A stretch of DNA of 64,000 nucleotides from Tessaracoccus sp. SD287 (lineage in GTDB: Bacteria; Actinomycetota; Actinomycetes; Propionibacteriales; Propionibacteriaceae), in contig NZ_JADIJQ010000011.1 in the NCBI RefSeq assembly GCF_017355265.1, forward strand, positions 1 to 64,000. Reading direction: 5' to 3'. Of this stretch, positions 33,220 to 42,005 are shown piece after piece. Under the pieces are notes generated by a model that ran no database searches, was not told the DNA's origin, and saw only the letters and a list, made by a program, of their open reading frames with translations. The position numbers were made by a program, and so were the translations under genes. Numbering within the stretch: the first letter of the stretch is position 1; every line of letters starts with the position of its first letter.

Positions 33220-34143
33220 ATGCGCATCCTGCACGTGAGCGACCTGCATCTGGCCGGAGATGCCGCTTGGCACTACGGAAAGGTCGACACCGCCGCCCGC
33301 CTGGTCGAGTTGCTTGACGGGCTCGAGCTGGCATCACTGCCCGCCGACCGGCGTCCGCAGGTGGTGGTGGTCTCCGGCGACATCAGCAACGATGACTCGG
33401 CGCAATCCTACGACTTGGCCCTCGAGCTGGTCGGCGCCAGAGTGGCCGGGTTGGGCGTGCCCGTGGTCTGGGCCCCGGGCAACCACGACAACGGCGCGCA
33501 CTACGACCGACTGCACCAGCCTCACGGCGCCGTGGCCCACCACGCTCGCGGAGTGGTCACGGTCCCCGGCGGTGCGGTCGCGGTCGTCGATACCCGGACG
33601 CCGCGGCGTGGCTTCGGCCAGCTACCGCAGGAGTTCGACGGACTGCTGCACGAACTGGCGAGCGTTGACGGCGAGAGGGTGTTGGTGATGCACCACCCGC
33701 CGGTGCCGGCTCCCACTGCGCTGCACCACGCGCTGCGGTTGCGAGGCGCCGAGGTGTGGGCCGAGAAGGTCGCCGCAAGCGGTGTTTCGCTCGTCCTGAG
33801 CGGGCACTACCACCTGCCAGGTGTGCATCGCTGGGGACGGGTGCCGGTGGTGGTCGGGGCTGCGGTGGCGAACCTGACCGACCCTGCGGCTGCCTGGGCC
33901 GAGGAGTCAGCGCTCGCCGTACACGGCCTGACCCTCGTCGACTCGCGGGATCCGGCCGCGGCCAGGTTCGTCCGGATCGGTGCGGCCGAACCATCGCAGG
34001 TCTTCAGAATGGACGCCGAGCGGGTGCGCGTAGTGGCGAGCTGGGCGGGCAATCCTGAGGAGGCTGACGGCGGGATGGACGACACTGGCCGCGCCCGGGA
34101 GTTGGCCGAAGTCTGGCGTCGCCACCGTCCGGTCGGCTGGTGA
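33220..34143 (+). CDS. Calcineurin-like metallophosphoesterase
   Basis: A 307-residue two-metal phosphoesterase of the Icc/CpdA-like kind. Metal-binding motifs appear in order: DLH (residues 8-10), GDISND near 51, GNHDN near 87, HHPP near 157 and GHYH near 195 (the usual GHTH with Tyr). No signal peptide. Substrates could be cyclic nucleotides, glycerophosphodiesters or another phosphodiester. The ATG comes 1 bp after the phosphatase stop, with AGGAG at 33211-33215, so it ends the ABC operon. Confidence 0.9.
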   Translation: MRILHVSDLHLAGDAAWHYGKVDTAARLVELLDGLELASLPADRRPQVVVVSGDISNDDSAQSYDLALELVGARVAGLGVPVVWAPGNHDNGAHYDRLHQPHGAVAHHARGVVTVPGGAVAVVDTRTPRRGFGQLPQEFDGLLHELASVDGERVLVMHHPPVPAPTALHHALRLRGAEVWAEKVAASGVSLVLSGHYHLPGVHRWGRVPVVVGAAVANLTDPAAAWAEESALAVHGLTLVDSRDPAAARFVRIGAAEPSQVFRMDAERVRVVASWAGNPEEADGGMDDTGRARELAEVWRRHRPVGW

Positions 34144-34155
34144 CGTTACCCGGCC

Positions 34156-34992
34156 TCAGCGTCCGTAGCGACGCTCACGCTGGCTGAACGAGCGCAGGGC
34201 CCGCAGGAAGTCCACTCGACGAAAGTCGGGCCACAGCGCCTCGCAGAAGTACAGCTCGCTGTGCACGCTCTGCCAGATCAGGAAGCCCGAGACGCGTTGC
34301 TCGCCGCTCGTGCGGATGATCAGGTCCGGATCGGGCTGGCCCTTGGTGTAGAGATGGTCGGCGATCTGCTCGATCTCGAGGGTGGTGGACAGTTCGGCCA
34401 GGGTGGTGCCCCGATCGGCCTCGTCGGCCAGCAACGACCGGAAGGCGTCGCGCAGCTCGTGGCGTCCGCCGTAGCTGACGGCGATGTTGATGTGCAGGCC
34501 GTGGTGTTCGCTGGTGCGTTGGGTGGCGGCGGTCAGGCGTTCGGCGATGGGGGTGGGCAGCAGGTCCATGGCGCCGACGATCTGCACCCGCCAGTTCGAC
34601 CGGCCGGCCAGCTCGTCGACCAGGTCGGCGATCACCTGCAGCAGCCCGTCCAGTTCGTCGCCCTCGGCCCGCTTGAGGTTGTCGGTGCTGAGCACCCACA
34701 GGGTGACACGCCCGATGCCGGCCTCGTCGCACCAGCCACAGAAATCGAGCAGCTTGGCGGCGCCAGCGCGGTAGCCGGCGATCAAGGGCTGCCCCGGGGC
34801 GTTGAGCCGAGCCCACCGGCGGTTGCCGTCAGCCATCACCGCGACGTGCTGGGGCAGCCGGTCGCGGTCGAGTTCAGCGGTCAGGCGGCCCTCGTAGGAC
34901 CGGTAGAGCAGGCCGCGCGGGTGCAATCGGTCCACCAGTTCCTGCAGGCCGTCGCGACCACGCAGGCGGCTGAACAGGGGCGACTTCGACAT
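34156..34992 (-). CDS. uppS: Isoprenyl (cis-prenyl) diphosphate synthase
   Basis: A 278-residue cis-prenyltransferase that adds isopentenyl units to an allylic diphosphate. VAVMADGNRRWARLNAPG (near 50-67) contains the catalytic Asp and substrate-binding Asn/Arg residues; LWVLSTDNLKR and DLIIRTSGEQRVSGFLIWQSVHSELYF are the other conserved regions. Its pairing with a divergent hemolysin III gene recalls Rv1086 of M. tuberculosis, which makes the short product Z,E-farnesyl diphosphate, so this may be the short-chain type. TAGGCT (35000-35005) ends 7 nt before the ATG, suggesting a leaderless message. Confidence 0.93.
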   Translation of the reverse strand: MSKSPLFSRLRGRDGLQELVDRLHPRGLLYRSYEGRLTAELDRDRLPQHVAVMADGNRRWARLNAPGQPLIAGYRAGAAKLLDFCGWCDEAGIGRVTLWVLSTDNLKRAEGDELDGLLQVIADLVDELAGRSNWRVQIVGAMDLLPTPIAERLTAATQRTSEHHGLHINIAVSYGGRHELRDAFRSLLADEADRGTTLAELSTTLEIEQIADHLYTKGQPDPDLIIRTSGEQRVSGFLIWQSVHSELYFCEALWPDFRRVDFLRALRSFSQRERRYGR

Positions 34993-35039
34993 GGGTGCCA
35001 GCCTAGCCACGACGCGGCCGTCGCGTCCCCCTGTCAAAG

Positions 35040-35068
35040 TGGACCTCCAACCTACGCAAGCGTAGGTT
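35040..35068 (+). promoter_or_regulatory. Leaderless promoter of the hemolysin III gene
   Basis: TGGACC (35040-35045) and TAGGTT (35063-35068) are 17 bp apart, and the GTG at 35075 begins 7 bases after the -10 box. The -10 box is part of the 24-bp palindrome at 35047-35070, so a bound protein would shut this promoter. Confidence 0.55.
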
Positions 35069-35070
35069 GG
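35047..35070. promoter_or_regulatory. 24-bp perfect operator palindrome, uppS/hlyIII
   Basis: Two perfect 11-bp arms, CCAACCTACGC and GCGTAGGTTGG, flank AA. The palindrome lies between the divergent uppS and hemolysin III genes and overlaps the -10 box of the latter. Its length and symmetry fit a TetR-type dimer site. No TetR gene is adjacent, so the regulator acts from elsewhere (inference). Confidence 0.65.
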
Positions 35071-35074
35071 GCTC

Positions 35075-35767
35075 GTGCAGACCATGAACCCAGGACCCGA
35101 CGCGCCAGACGCCGGGATGCTCGACCAGCTCGTCACGGCCGTGAAACCGCGGCTGCGGGGCTGGTTGCACACCGGGATGACTCCGCTCGCCTTCCTCGGC
35201 GGCCTGGTGTTGATGATCGCCACCCCCACGGTCGGCGGGCGTCTCGCGGTGGCCGTCTACGTGGTCAGTTCGCTGATGCTCTTCGGCAACTCCGCGGTCT
35301 ACCATCGCGGCACCTGGAGCGAGCGCACCACCCGGCTGCTGCGCCGATTCGACCACGCCAACATCTTCGTCTTCATCGCTGGCACCTACACGCCGCTGGC
35401 CGTGCAGCTGCTGGACGGCTCGTCGCGGGTGCTGCTGCTGGCACTGGTCTGGGCCGCTGCCGCGCTGGGCGTCGCCTTCCGGGTGCTGTGGCTCGCGGCG
35501 CCGCGCTGGCTCTACACCGCGCTGTACCTGTTGATGGGGTGGGCCGCTGTCGGCTGGCTGCCCCAGTTCTGGACCAACGGGGGACCGGTGGTGGTCCTGC
35601 TGATCATCGCCGGGGGACTGGTCTACTCCGTTGGCGCGATCGTCTATGCCCGCAAGCGCCCCAACCCGTCGCCGACCTGGTTCGGCTTCCACGAGATCTT
35701 CCACGCCGCGACTGTGCTGGCCGCCCTGTGCCACTTCGCGGCCATCTGGGTTGCCACCTTCTCCTGA
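35075..35767 (+). CDS. Hemolysin III family (PAQR-type) membrane protein
   Basis: A 230-residue integral membrane protein with seven predicted helices. The PAQR/hemolysin III metal-site residues are visible: a Ser/His pair in LMFGNSAVYHRGTW-like sequence near helix 2 (here FGNSAVYHRGTW), RRFDHANIFVFIAGTYTP with the Asp-His pair, and the C-terminal FHEIFHAATVLAALCHF. Despite the name, a membrane-fluidity or ceramidase-like role is more likely than lysis. It starts with GTG at 35075; an ATG at 35084 is an alternative. Confidence 0.92.
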   Translation: MQTMNPGPDAPDAGMLDQLVTAVKPRLRGWLHTGMTPLAFLGGLVLMIATPTVGGRLAVAVYVVSSLMLFGNSAVYHRGTWSERTTRLLRRFDHANIFVFIAGTYTPLAVQLLDGSSRVLLLALVWAAAALGVAFRVLWLAAPRWLYTALYLLMGWAAVGWLPQFWTNGGPVVVLLIIAGGLVYSVGAIVYARKRPNPSPTWFGFHEIFHAATVLAALCHFAAIWVATFS

Positions 35768-35798
35768 GCGCTCGCCGACTGCGGAGGGGAAACTCCAG

Positions 35799-35960
35799 AT
35801 GAACTTCGTCCGAGCCTTCGGCGCGGCATCGGATTTCGGACGGGGTGGAGAATTAGTTTCAGTTCCAGAAGCAGCTGCCAGCGCCCCATGGTTCGCCTTC
35901 CCCGGTGATGCTTCGCCACGGAACGAAACATCCAGCAAGGGTCCGCTCGCCCCCTGGTGA
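35799..35960 (+). CDS. Possible 53-residue small protein or leader upstream of phoH
   Basis: The 219-bp space between hemolysin III and phoH2 contains a 53-codon frame from an ATG at 35799, with GGAGG 11 nt upstream. The product has no recognisable domain and is Ala/Pro/Ser-rich. A 7-bp stem (CGTCCGA with TCGGACG, 35807-35842) lies inside. It could be a leader, a structured RNA or simply chance. Confidence 0.2.
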   Translation: MNFVRAFGAASDFGRGGELVSVPEAAASAPWFAFPGDASPRNETSSKGPLAPW

Positions 35961-35986
35961 GGCCCTTGCCACGGGAAGGAAACACC

Positions 35987-37333
35987 GTGTACAAGAGTGC
36001 CACCGACCAGCCGTCCCCACTGCTCGACTCCGCCGGTTCCTCGCGGACGCTGAAGACCTACGTGATCGACACCTCGGTGCTGCTGAGCGATCCCCGCGCG
36101 CTGCTGCGATTCGCCGAACACGCCATCGTGCTGCCGATCGTCGTCATCACCGAACTCGAGGCCAAGCGCCACCACCCCGAGCTGGGCTACTTCGCCCGCT
36201 CTGCCCTGCGCCTGCTCGACGACCTGAGGGTCGAGCACGGCCGGTTGGACGCGCCCGTCCCCGTCAATGACCAGGGCGGGTTCATCCACATCGAACTGAA
36301 CCACACGGATCCCGAGCGCCTGCCGGTGGGCTTCCGGCTCGGCGACAACGACACCCGCATCCTGGCCGTGGCACTGAACTACCAGGCCGAGGGGGCCGAC
36401 GTGGTGCTGGTCTCCAAGGATCTGCCGATGCGCGTCAAGGCGTCCGCGGTCGGGCTGGAGGCGCAGGAGTACCGGGCCGAGTTGTCGCCCGAGACCGGCT
36501 GGACCGGCATGGTGCAGGTGGAGGTGGCCGCTGAGGTGGTCGACGGGCTCTACTCCCAGGGCAGCATCGTGGTGCCCGAGGCGGCCGACCTGCCGATCCA
36601 CACGGGCCTGGTGTTGCACTCCAGCGGTGGCACGGCGCTGGCCCGCAAACTGCCCACCGGTGAGGTGCGTCTGGTGAAGTCGGATCGGGAGGCCTTCGGG
36701 TTGCACGGGCGTTCGGCAGAACAGCGGGTCGCGCTCGACCTGTTGCTCGATCCCGAGGTGGGCATCGTGTCGCTGGGCGGGCGAGCAGGCACCGGGAAGT
36801 CGGCACTGGCCCTGTGCGCGGGCCTGGAGTTGGTGATGGAGCGTCGCCAGTACTCCAAGGTGATGGTCTTCCGTCCGTTGTACGCGGTCGGCGGCCAGGA
36901 CCTGGGCTACCTGCCCGGCAGCGAGAGCGAGAAGATGTCGCCCTGGGGCCAGGCGGTCTTCGACACGCTGGGTGCGCTGACCAACAAGTACGTCATCGAC
37001 GAGATCGTCGAGCAGCAGATGCTTGAGGTGCTGCCCTTGACCCACATTCGCGGACGCTCCTTGCACGACGCGTTCGTGATCGTCGACGAGGCGCAATCGC
37101 TGGAGCGCAACGTGCTGTTGACGGTGCTGAGCCGGCTGGCCGGGAACTCGCGGGTGGTGCTGACCCACGACGTCGCCCAGCGGGACAACCTGCGGGTGGG
37201 CCGCCATGACGGGGTTGCCGCGGTGGTCGAGAAGCTGAAGGGCCATCCCCTGTTCGGCCATGTCACGCTGACCAGATCGGAGCGCTCCCCGGTCGCCGCG
37301 CTGGTGACCGACCTGTTGGAGGACGCGCTCTGA
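35987..37333 (+). CDS. phoH2: PhoH2: PIN-PhoH RNase/helicase fusion
   Basis: A 448-residue protein with an N-terminal PIN nuclease domain ([40 protein letters not shown] for the acidic residues) and a C-terminal PhoH ATPase domain (Walker [14 protein letters not shown], Walker [13 protein letters not shown], and [14 protein letters not shown]). PhoH2 unwinds and cuts RNA in an ATP-dependent way. In mycobacteria a small antitoxin-like gene often precedes it; here only the doubtful frame at 35799 does. The GTG at 35987 has GGAAGGA 7 nt upstream. Confidence 0.95.
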   Translation: MYKSATDQPSPLLDSAGSSRTLKTYVIDTSVLLSDPRALLRFAEHAIVLPIVVITELEAKRHHPELGYFARSALRLLDDLRVEHGRLDAPVPVNDQGGFIHIELNHTDPERLPVGFRLGDNDTRILAVALNYQAEGADVVLVSKDLPMRVKASAVGLEAQEYRAELSPETGWTGMVQVEVAAEVVDGLYSQGSIVVPEAADLPIHTGLVLHSSGGTALARKLPTGEVRLVKSDREAFGLHGRSAEQRVALDLLLDPEVGIVSLGGRAGTGKSALALCAGLELVMERRQYSKVMVFRPLYAVGGQDLGYLPGSESEKMSPWGQAVFDTLGALTNKYVIDEIVEQQMLEVLPLTHIRGRSLHDAFVIVDEAQSLERNVLLTVLSRLAGNSRVVLTHDVAQRDNLRVGRHDGVAAVVEKLKGHPLFGHVTLTRSERSPVAALVTDLLEDAL

Positions 37334-37382
37334 GGCGGCGCTGGGATTGGTTCGCGCTTGGCCAAGCTGGGAGACTGTCCGG

Positions 37383-37937
37383 GTGGCTCGACCCAAGAAG
37401 AATGCAACTGCACGTGACATGTTCCTGACCATCCTGGTGCTGATGGTCCCGTTGGTGCTGATCACCTGGTTCTTCACGCGTGACCCCGAGCAGCCTCCGG
37501 TCCAGTCGGTCGACTGGCAGGCGGCGGTCGTGCAGGCCCAGCAGGCGGACGACTTCCCGGTGAACACCCTCAAGGCGCTCCCGGCGGGATGGATGGCCAC
37601 CAAGGCTGCGTGGGTGCCGACCGGTGAGGTGCTGCCGTCCGGTGCCACCGCCGGAGGGTCCACCCTGGAGCTGGGGTTTCTCAGTGAGAATCAGACCTAC
37701 TTCGCCGTCAACCAGACCATGGCACCCAAGGGTCCCTATCTCGGCCATGTGACGCGTGAGGGTGCCGCGGTGGGAACTGTCGAGGCTGCGGGCCTCCAGT
37801 GGCAGCACTACGTGTCGGCGGACCAGCGCACCCACTCCCTGGTGCACACGACAGCGGGGGGACTGACGATCGTACTGGTCTCCGATGCGGGTGTGGATCG
37901 GCTCCGTGAGGTCGCCGGCCTGCTGACGCCCGCCTGA
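37383..37937 (+). CDS. DUF4245 membrane-anchored protein
   Basis: A 184-residue protein with a basic N-terminus (MARPKKNATARD), one membrane helix at residues 13-34 (MFLTILVLMVPLVLITWFF) and an extracytoplasmic domain (TLELGFLSENQTYFAVNQT; LVHTTAGGLTIVLVSDA) typical of DUF4245. The role is unknown. It sits between phoH2 and the xseAB genes, a location shared with other actinobacteria. It starts with GTG. Confidence 0.85.
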   Translation: MARPKKNATARDMFLTILVLMVPLVLITWFFTRDPEQPPVQSVDWQAAVVQAQQADDFPVNTLKALPAGWMATKAAWVPTGEVLPSGATAGGSTLELGFLSENQTYFAVNQTMAPKGPYLGHVTREGAAVGTVEAAGLQWQHYVSADQRTHSLVHTTAGGLTIVLVSDAGVDRLREVAGLLTPA

Positions 37938-37955
37938 GCGTCGCGGGTGTACTAG

Positions 37956-37977
37956 TATCTGCATGTGAATGCAGGTA
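37956..37977. promoter_or_regulatory. ArsR-type operator over -10 and start of the CDF operon
   Basis: CTGCAT-GTGA-ATGCAG is a perfect 6-bp inverted repeat (37959-37974), with additional TA/TA matches outside it. It overlaps the end of the -10 box TAGTAT (37953-37958) and the GTG start at 37965. This is the size and place expected for a SmtB/CzrA-type operator. Confidence 0.6.
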
Positions 37978-38339
37978 TGAACATAGATGTCGGGCTGCCG
38001 GATGACGAGGATGTCGACCTGGCGGTGGAGATCTTCGCGATGCTGGCCGACGCCACCCGGGTGCGGATCATCCTGGCCCTGGGGGCAGGGGAGTCATCGG
38101 TCAACGAACTGTCCACGGTGGTGGGCAAGTCACCGGCGGCGGTGTCCCAGCACCTCGCGAAGCTGCGTCTGGCCCGAATCGTGGCGCCGCGGCACGAGGG
38201 CACCCGCGTCTACTACCGACTGCTGAACGAACATGCCCAGCAGCTGGTCTCCGATGCGATTCACCAAGCCGAGCATTCACTGGGCGGGGTGCCCCGGCAC
38301 CATGCCGACGAGCAGGATGCGGGGCGCAGCCATGAGTGA
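37965..38339 (+). CDS. ArsR/SmtB family metal-responsive regulator
   Basis: A 124-residue winged-helix repressor. EIFAMLADATRVRIILAL is the first helix pair, the recognition helix is in GKSPAAVSQHLAKLRLARIV, and the wing is RHEGTRVYYRLL. The last helix and tail are rich in His and acidic residues (NEHAQQLVSDAIHQAEH; PRHHADEQD), as in zinc, nickel or cobalt sensors. The GTG at 37965 lies 6 nt after TAGTAT, indicating a leaderless start; an ATG at 37977 is the alternative. It overlaps the metal exporter gene by 8 bp and probably represses both. Confidence 0.93.
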   Translation: MNAGMNIDVGLPDDEDVDLAVEIFAMLADATRVRIILALGAGESSVNELSTVVGKSPAAVSQHLAKLRLARIVAPRHEGTRVYYRLLNEHAQQLVSDAIHQAEHSLGGVPRHHADEQDAGRSHE

Positions 38340-39423
38340 CGCCACGCGTACCCAGGACCACCCCCACGACGGCGCGCATGGGCATGCCCATGACCACGGG
38401 CATGACCACGACCACGGGCATGACCACGACCACGGGCATGACCACGAGCATGGGCATGACCACCCGCATGGGCATGACCACCCGCATGGGGGACTGCGCG
38501 GTTTCCTCACCCATCTGTTCGTGCCGCACAGCCACGACGCCGCCGACAAGATCGATGACGCGTTGGAGGCGAGCAGCCAGGGCATCCGGGCGGTCAAGTT
38601 CAGCCTGGTGGCACTGCTGGTCACCGCCCTGCTGCAGGTGGCGGTGGTGCTCATCAGCGGCTCGGTGGCGCTGGCGGCCGACACCATCCACAACTTTTCC
38701 GACGCCCTGACCTCGATCCCGCTGTGGATCGCGTTCGTGCTGGGACGCCGGGTGGCCAGTCGGCGATTCACCTACGGCTACGGCCGCGCCGAGGACCTGG
38801 CCGGCTTGTTCATCGTGGCGATGATCGCCCTGTCGGCGGTGGTCGCGGCCGTGGAATCGGTGCGTCGACTCGTCGACCCCCAGGAACTCGACCACCTCGG
38901 GTGGGTCGTGGCTGCGGGGGTGATCGGCTTCCTGGGCAACGAGGCCGTGGCCAGCTACCGCATCCGCGTCGGTCGTCGGATCGGATCGGCGGCACTGGTC
39001 GCTGATGGCGTGCATGCCCGTACCGACGGGTTCACCTCGCTGGCCGTCGTCTTCGGCGCCGTCGGAGTGTGGCTCGGTTTCCCCATCGCCGACCCCATCG
39101 TCGGCCTGGTGATCTCGGCAATGATCGTGGTCCTGCTCTGGGGGACTGCCCGCGACGTCGGCACCCGACTGCTGGACGGCGTCGACCCGGAACTCACCAC
39201 ACGTGCAGAACAGGCCGTGCTCCACACCGCAGGTGCCGCCCCGAGTGAGTTGCGTCTGCGCTGGAGCGGCCACCGCCTGACCGTCGCGGTGACCCTGGAG
39301 GCTCCACGGGACGTCAGCATCGAGGCCTTTGCGGTCCTCGCCTCTCAGGTGGAGGCGGCCCTGCGCACCGAACTTCCCGCCATCAGCGAAGTGCGTATCA
39401 CCGCGGCGCCGATTCCCGCCTGA
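38332..39423 (+). CDS. Cation diffusion facilitator metal exporter, His-rich N-terminus
   Basis: A 363-residue CDF antiporter exporting Zn2+ or a similar metal. The first 55 residues contain a long His/Asp/Gly run (repeats of HDHDHG and HDHPHG) that likely binds metal. Six membrane helices follow, with the transport-site signatures AADTIHNFSDALTSIPLW in helix 2 and ADGVHARTDGFTSLAVV in helix 5, then a C-terminal cytoplasmic domain. Its co-transcribed ArsR regulator supports metal detoxification. The His-rich stretch is encoded by tandem 18-bp DNA units (38401-38490). Confidence 0.95.
   Translation: MSDATRTQDHPHDGAHGHAHDHGHDHDHGHDHDHGHDHEHGHDHPHGHDHPHGGLRGFLTHLFVPHSHDAADKIDDALEASSQGIRAVKFSLVALLVTALLQVAVVLISGSVALAADTIHNFSDALTSIPLWIAFVLGRRVASRRFTYGYGRAEDLAGLFIVAMIALSAVVAAVESVRRLVDPQELDHLGWVVAAGVIGFLGNEAVASYRIRVGRRIGSAALVADGVHARTDGFTSLAVVFGAVGVWLGFPIADPIVGLVISAMIVVLLWGTARDVGTRLLDGVDPELTTRAEQAVLHTAGAAPSELRLRWSGHRLTVAVTLEAPRDVSIEAFAVLASQVEAALRTELPAISEVRITAAPIPA
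38401..38490 (+). repeat. Five 18-bp tandem units encoding the His-rich tail
   Basis: Five in-frame units of 18 bp based on CATGACCACGACCACGGG. Units 1 and 2 are identical, unit 3 differs slightly, and units 4 and 5 are identical to each other. They encode HDHDHG, HDHDHG, HDHEHG, HDHPHG and HDHPHG. The array can grow or shrink by slippage, changing metal-binding capacity without a frameshift. Confidence 0.85.
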
Positions 39424-39454
39424 GCCGACATGCCGTGCCGGCGGCGGCTCGCGC

Positions 39455-39682
39455 CTAGCCTGACGAGGACTCCGCTGCCGGGCCCTCGCCCTGCGTGCGG
39501 GCTGCCGCCACCTTGGCCTTGGCGCCGTCCAGCCACTCCTGGCAGATGGCGGCCAGTTCCTCGCCGCGCTCCCACAGCTGCATGGACTCGGCCAGCGGTG
39601 TCCGCCCCGACTCCAGTTTGTTGACCACTTCGCCCAGCTCCTGGCGGGCCTGCTCGTAGGACAGCTTCGGGGTCTCACTCAT
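39455..39682 (-). CDS. xseB: Exodeoxyribonuclease VII small subunit
   Basis: A 75-residue XseB. The core LSYEQARQELGEVVNKLESGRTPLAESMQLWERGEELAAICQEWL matches the family's helical hairpin. It wraps the large subunit to form ExoVII, which degrades single-stranded DNA. Its ATG at 39682 overlaps the xseA stop by 8 bp. Confidence 0.95.
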   Translation of the reverse strand: MSETPKLSYEQARQELGEVVNKLESGRTPLAESMQLWERGEELAAICQEWLDGAKAKVAAARTQGEGPAAESSSG

Positions 39683-40931
39683 GGGTGCCTCCAGTGGCGT
39701 CGGACGGATGGTGGTGGACGTGAGGGGTGGACTCGCGGACCTCGAGGATGATCGAGCCGTCATGCACGTAGGCCATCAGGTCGTCACCCTCGTCGACCTG
39801 GTGCACGGAGGTGATCGTGTCGGTGCCGTCGCTGAGGATGGCGTAGCCCCGCTCCAGGGTGCGCTGCGGCGACAGTGACCTGATGCGTTCGAGCTGGTGC
39901 CCCAGCGCCCGTGACTCGTCCTCGACGGCGCGGCCGATGGCGGCGCGCAGGGTCCGTCGCTGGGACTGCAGCCGCTCCTCGTGCATCTCGAAGCTGGCCA
40001 ACGGATTGCGCAGCACCGGACGCGACCGCATCTGGTCCAGTGCCCGCTGTTCGTGGTCGAGGCGCGATGCCACCGCCTGGGCCATCCGTCGGCGGGCCTG
40101 GGTGAGCAGCTGGTGCTCCTCGGCGGCGTCAGGAACGATCCGCTTGGCGGCGTCGGTCGGGGTGGAGGCGCGGACGTCGGCGACGTTGTCGAGGATGGGG
40201 GCGTCCTTCTCGTGCCCGATCGCCGAGACGACCGGGACTCGGCAGGCGGCCACGGCACGCACCAGACCCTCGTCGGAGAAGGCCAGCAGGTCCTCCAGTG
40301 ACCCGCCGCCGCGGGCAATGACGATGACCTCGACGCCAGGGGTCCGCTGCAGCTCGTCCAGCGCCGCCATCACCTCGCTGGCGGCATTCTGGCCCTGCAC
40401 CAGGGTGTGGCGGATCTCGAACTGGGCCGAGGGCCAGCGGCGCAGGGTGTTGGTGACCACGTCGCGCTCGGCGTCGGAGTTCGCCCCGGAGATCAGCCCG
40501 ATGCGCGTGGGCACGAACGGCAGCCGCTGCTTGCGGTGCGGCTCGAAGAGTCCCTCGGCCTGCAGGGTGCGCTTGAGGTGCTCGAGCCGGGCGAGGAGTT
40601 GGCCCTCGCCGACGGGTCGCAGCTCGCGGCACTCGAAACTGAGGCTGGTGTTCTGCTCCCACATGCGGGCCTTGATCCACGCGGCGACGGTGGCACCCTC
40701 GGTCAGCGGCCCGGCATTGTCCAGGACCAGCCGGCTGCAGGTCAGCGTCGCGGTGACGTTGGCCCGCAGGTCGCGCAGCTTCAGGAACTGGGTGGCCCCG
40801 CTGCGGCGATTGATCTCCAGGATCTGGCCCTCGACCCAGATGTCCCCGGTGCGTTCCACCCACTGCTTGAGGGCGGCAACGACCCGCCCCAGCGGCTGGG
40901 GCTTCTCCGGCGAGCTTTCGAGTGATGCCAC
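39675..40931 (-). CDS. xseA: Exodeoxyribonuclease VII large subunit
   Basis: A 418-residue XseA. An OB-fold DNA-binding domain (residues 10-115; WVEGQILEINRRSGATQFLKLRD) is followed by the catalytic domain with IGLISGANSDAERDVV, VIVIARGGGSLEDLLAFSDEGL and PVVSAIGHEKDAPILDNVADVRASTPTDAA, and a long helical C-terminus. A GTG at 40931 puts the protein at the usual family start; a GTG at 40985 would add 18 residues. It is divergent from ispH, with about 100 bp between. Confidence 0.95.
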   Translation of the reverse strand: MASLESSPEKPQPLGRVVAALKQWVERTGDIWVEGQILEINRRSGATQFLKLRDLRANVTATLTCSRLVLDNAGPLTEGATVAAWIKARMWEQNTSLSFECRELRPVGEGQLLARLEHLKRTLQAEGLFEPHRKQRLPFVPTRIGLISGANSDAERDVVTNTLRRWPSAQFEIRHTLVQGQNAASEVMAALDELQRTPGVEVIVIARGGGSLEDLLAFSDEGLVRAVAACRVPVVSAIGHEKDAPILDNVADVRASTPTDAAKRIVPDAAEEHQLLTQARRRMAQAVASRLDHEQRALDQMRSRPVLRNPLASFEMHEERLQSQRRTLRAAIGRAVEDESRALGHQLERIRSLSPQRTLERGYAILSDGTDTITSVHQVDEGDDLMAYVHDGSIILEVRESTPHVHHHPSDATGGTHE

Positions 40932-41032
40932 GGGCTCAACCCTAGAGGCTGCGTCCGACACGTTTTGCGCTGGCCGCGGAGCCACTGGTCAGGACCGCGG
41001 ATCGTCGGTGGCCGGCTGGGTAGACTGGCACC

Positions 41033-41998
41033 ATGACTGAGACCTCCAAGAGTGTCGTGGTGGCCGCCCCCCGTGGATACTGCGCCGGTGTTGACCGCGC
41101 GGTGATCACGGTCGAGAAGGCGCTGGACCTGTACGGCGCGCCGGTCTACGTGCGCAAGCAGATCGTCCACAACAAGCACGTGGTGGAGAACCTCGAGCAG
41201 CGTGGCGCCATCTTCGTGGAGGAACTCACCGAGGTGCCCGAGGGCGCCACCGTCGTCTTCTCGGCCCACGGCGTCTCCCCGGCCGTCCACGCCGAGGCCG
41301 CCGAGCGCGAACTGAAGACCATCGACGCCACCTGCCCGCTGGTCACCAAGGTGCACCACGAGGCGCGCCGATTCGCCGCCGACGACCTCGAGATCCTGCT
41401 GATCGGTCACGCGAACCACGAAGAGGTCGAGGGCACGATGGGTGAGGCGCCCGAGCACATGACCCTGGTGGAGCACCCCGAGGACGTGGAGGCACTGGAG
41501 GTCAAGGACCCGAGCAGGTTGGCGTGGCTGAGCCAGACCACCCTGAGCGTCGATGAGACCTACGAGACGGTGCGTCGGCTGCGCCAGAAGTTCCCGCTGC
41601 TGATGGACCCGCCCTCGGACGACATCTGCTACGCCACCTCGAACCGTCAGGCAGCGATCAAGCAGATCGCCGCCCACAGCGACCTGGTCATCGTCGTCGG
41701 CTCCAGCAACTCGTCGAACTCGGTGCGCCTGGTCGAGGTCGCCCTCGAGGCCGGCGCCAAGGCCGCCTACCGGGTCGACGACGCCAGCGAGATCGACGAG
41801 GCATGGCTGCAGGGCGTCGCGTCCGTGGGTGTCACCAGTGGCGCCTCGGTGCCCGACGAACTGGTGCACGGGGTCCTGACCTACCTGCAGGACCGTGGCT
41901 TCCCGGTCGCCACCGAGGAGCGTCTGACCGAGGAGTCCCTGGTCTTCGCGCTCCCGCCGGAACTGCGCAAGGACATCAAGCGCGCCCAGCAGCACTGA
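41033..41998 (+). CDS. ispH: 4-hydroxy-3-methylbut-2-enyl diphosphate reductase
   Basis: A 321-residue iron-sulfur enzyme for the last step of the MEP isoprenoid pathway, giving IPP and DMAPP. Cluster cysteines are in [24 protein letters not shown] and [11 protein letters not shown]; active-site histidines in SAHGVSP and [13 protein letters not shown]; the catalytic Glu lies in the last of these. [14 protein letters not shown] binds substrate phosphate. TAGACT (41021-41026) ends 6 nt before the ATG, so it is probably leaderless. It supplies substrate for the uppS enzyme in the same window. Confidence 0.97.
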   Translation: MTETSKSVVVAAPRGYCAGVDRAVITVEKALDLYGAPVYVRKQIVHNKHVVENLEQRGAIFVEELTEVPEGATVVFSAHGVSPAVHAEAAERELKTIDATCPLVTKVHHEARRFAADDLEILLIGHANHEEVEGTMGEAPEHMTLVEHPEDVEALEVKDPSRLAWLSQTTLSVDETYETVRRLRQKFPLLMDPPSDDICYATSNRQAAIKQIAAHSDLVIVVGSSNSSNSVRLVEVALEAGAKAAYRVDDASEIDEAWLQGVASVGVTSGASVPDELVHGVLTYLQDRGFPVATEERLTEESLVFALPPELRKDIKRAQQH

Positions 41999-42005
41999 AG
42001 CTTCT

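Noticed and set aside
35003-37663. An 886-codon minus-strand frame across hemolysin III and phoH2
   Set aside because: It spans two well-supported genes and an intergenic region on the opposite strand and shows no protein features.
38401-38490. Tandem repeats considered as a CRISPR-like array
   Set aside because: The units are contiguous 18-mers without spacers and encode the His-rich arm of the CDF protein in frame.
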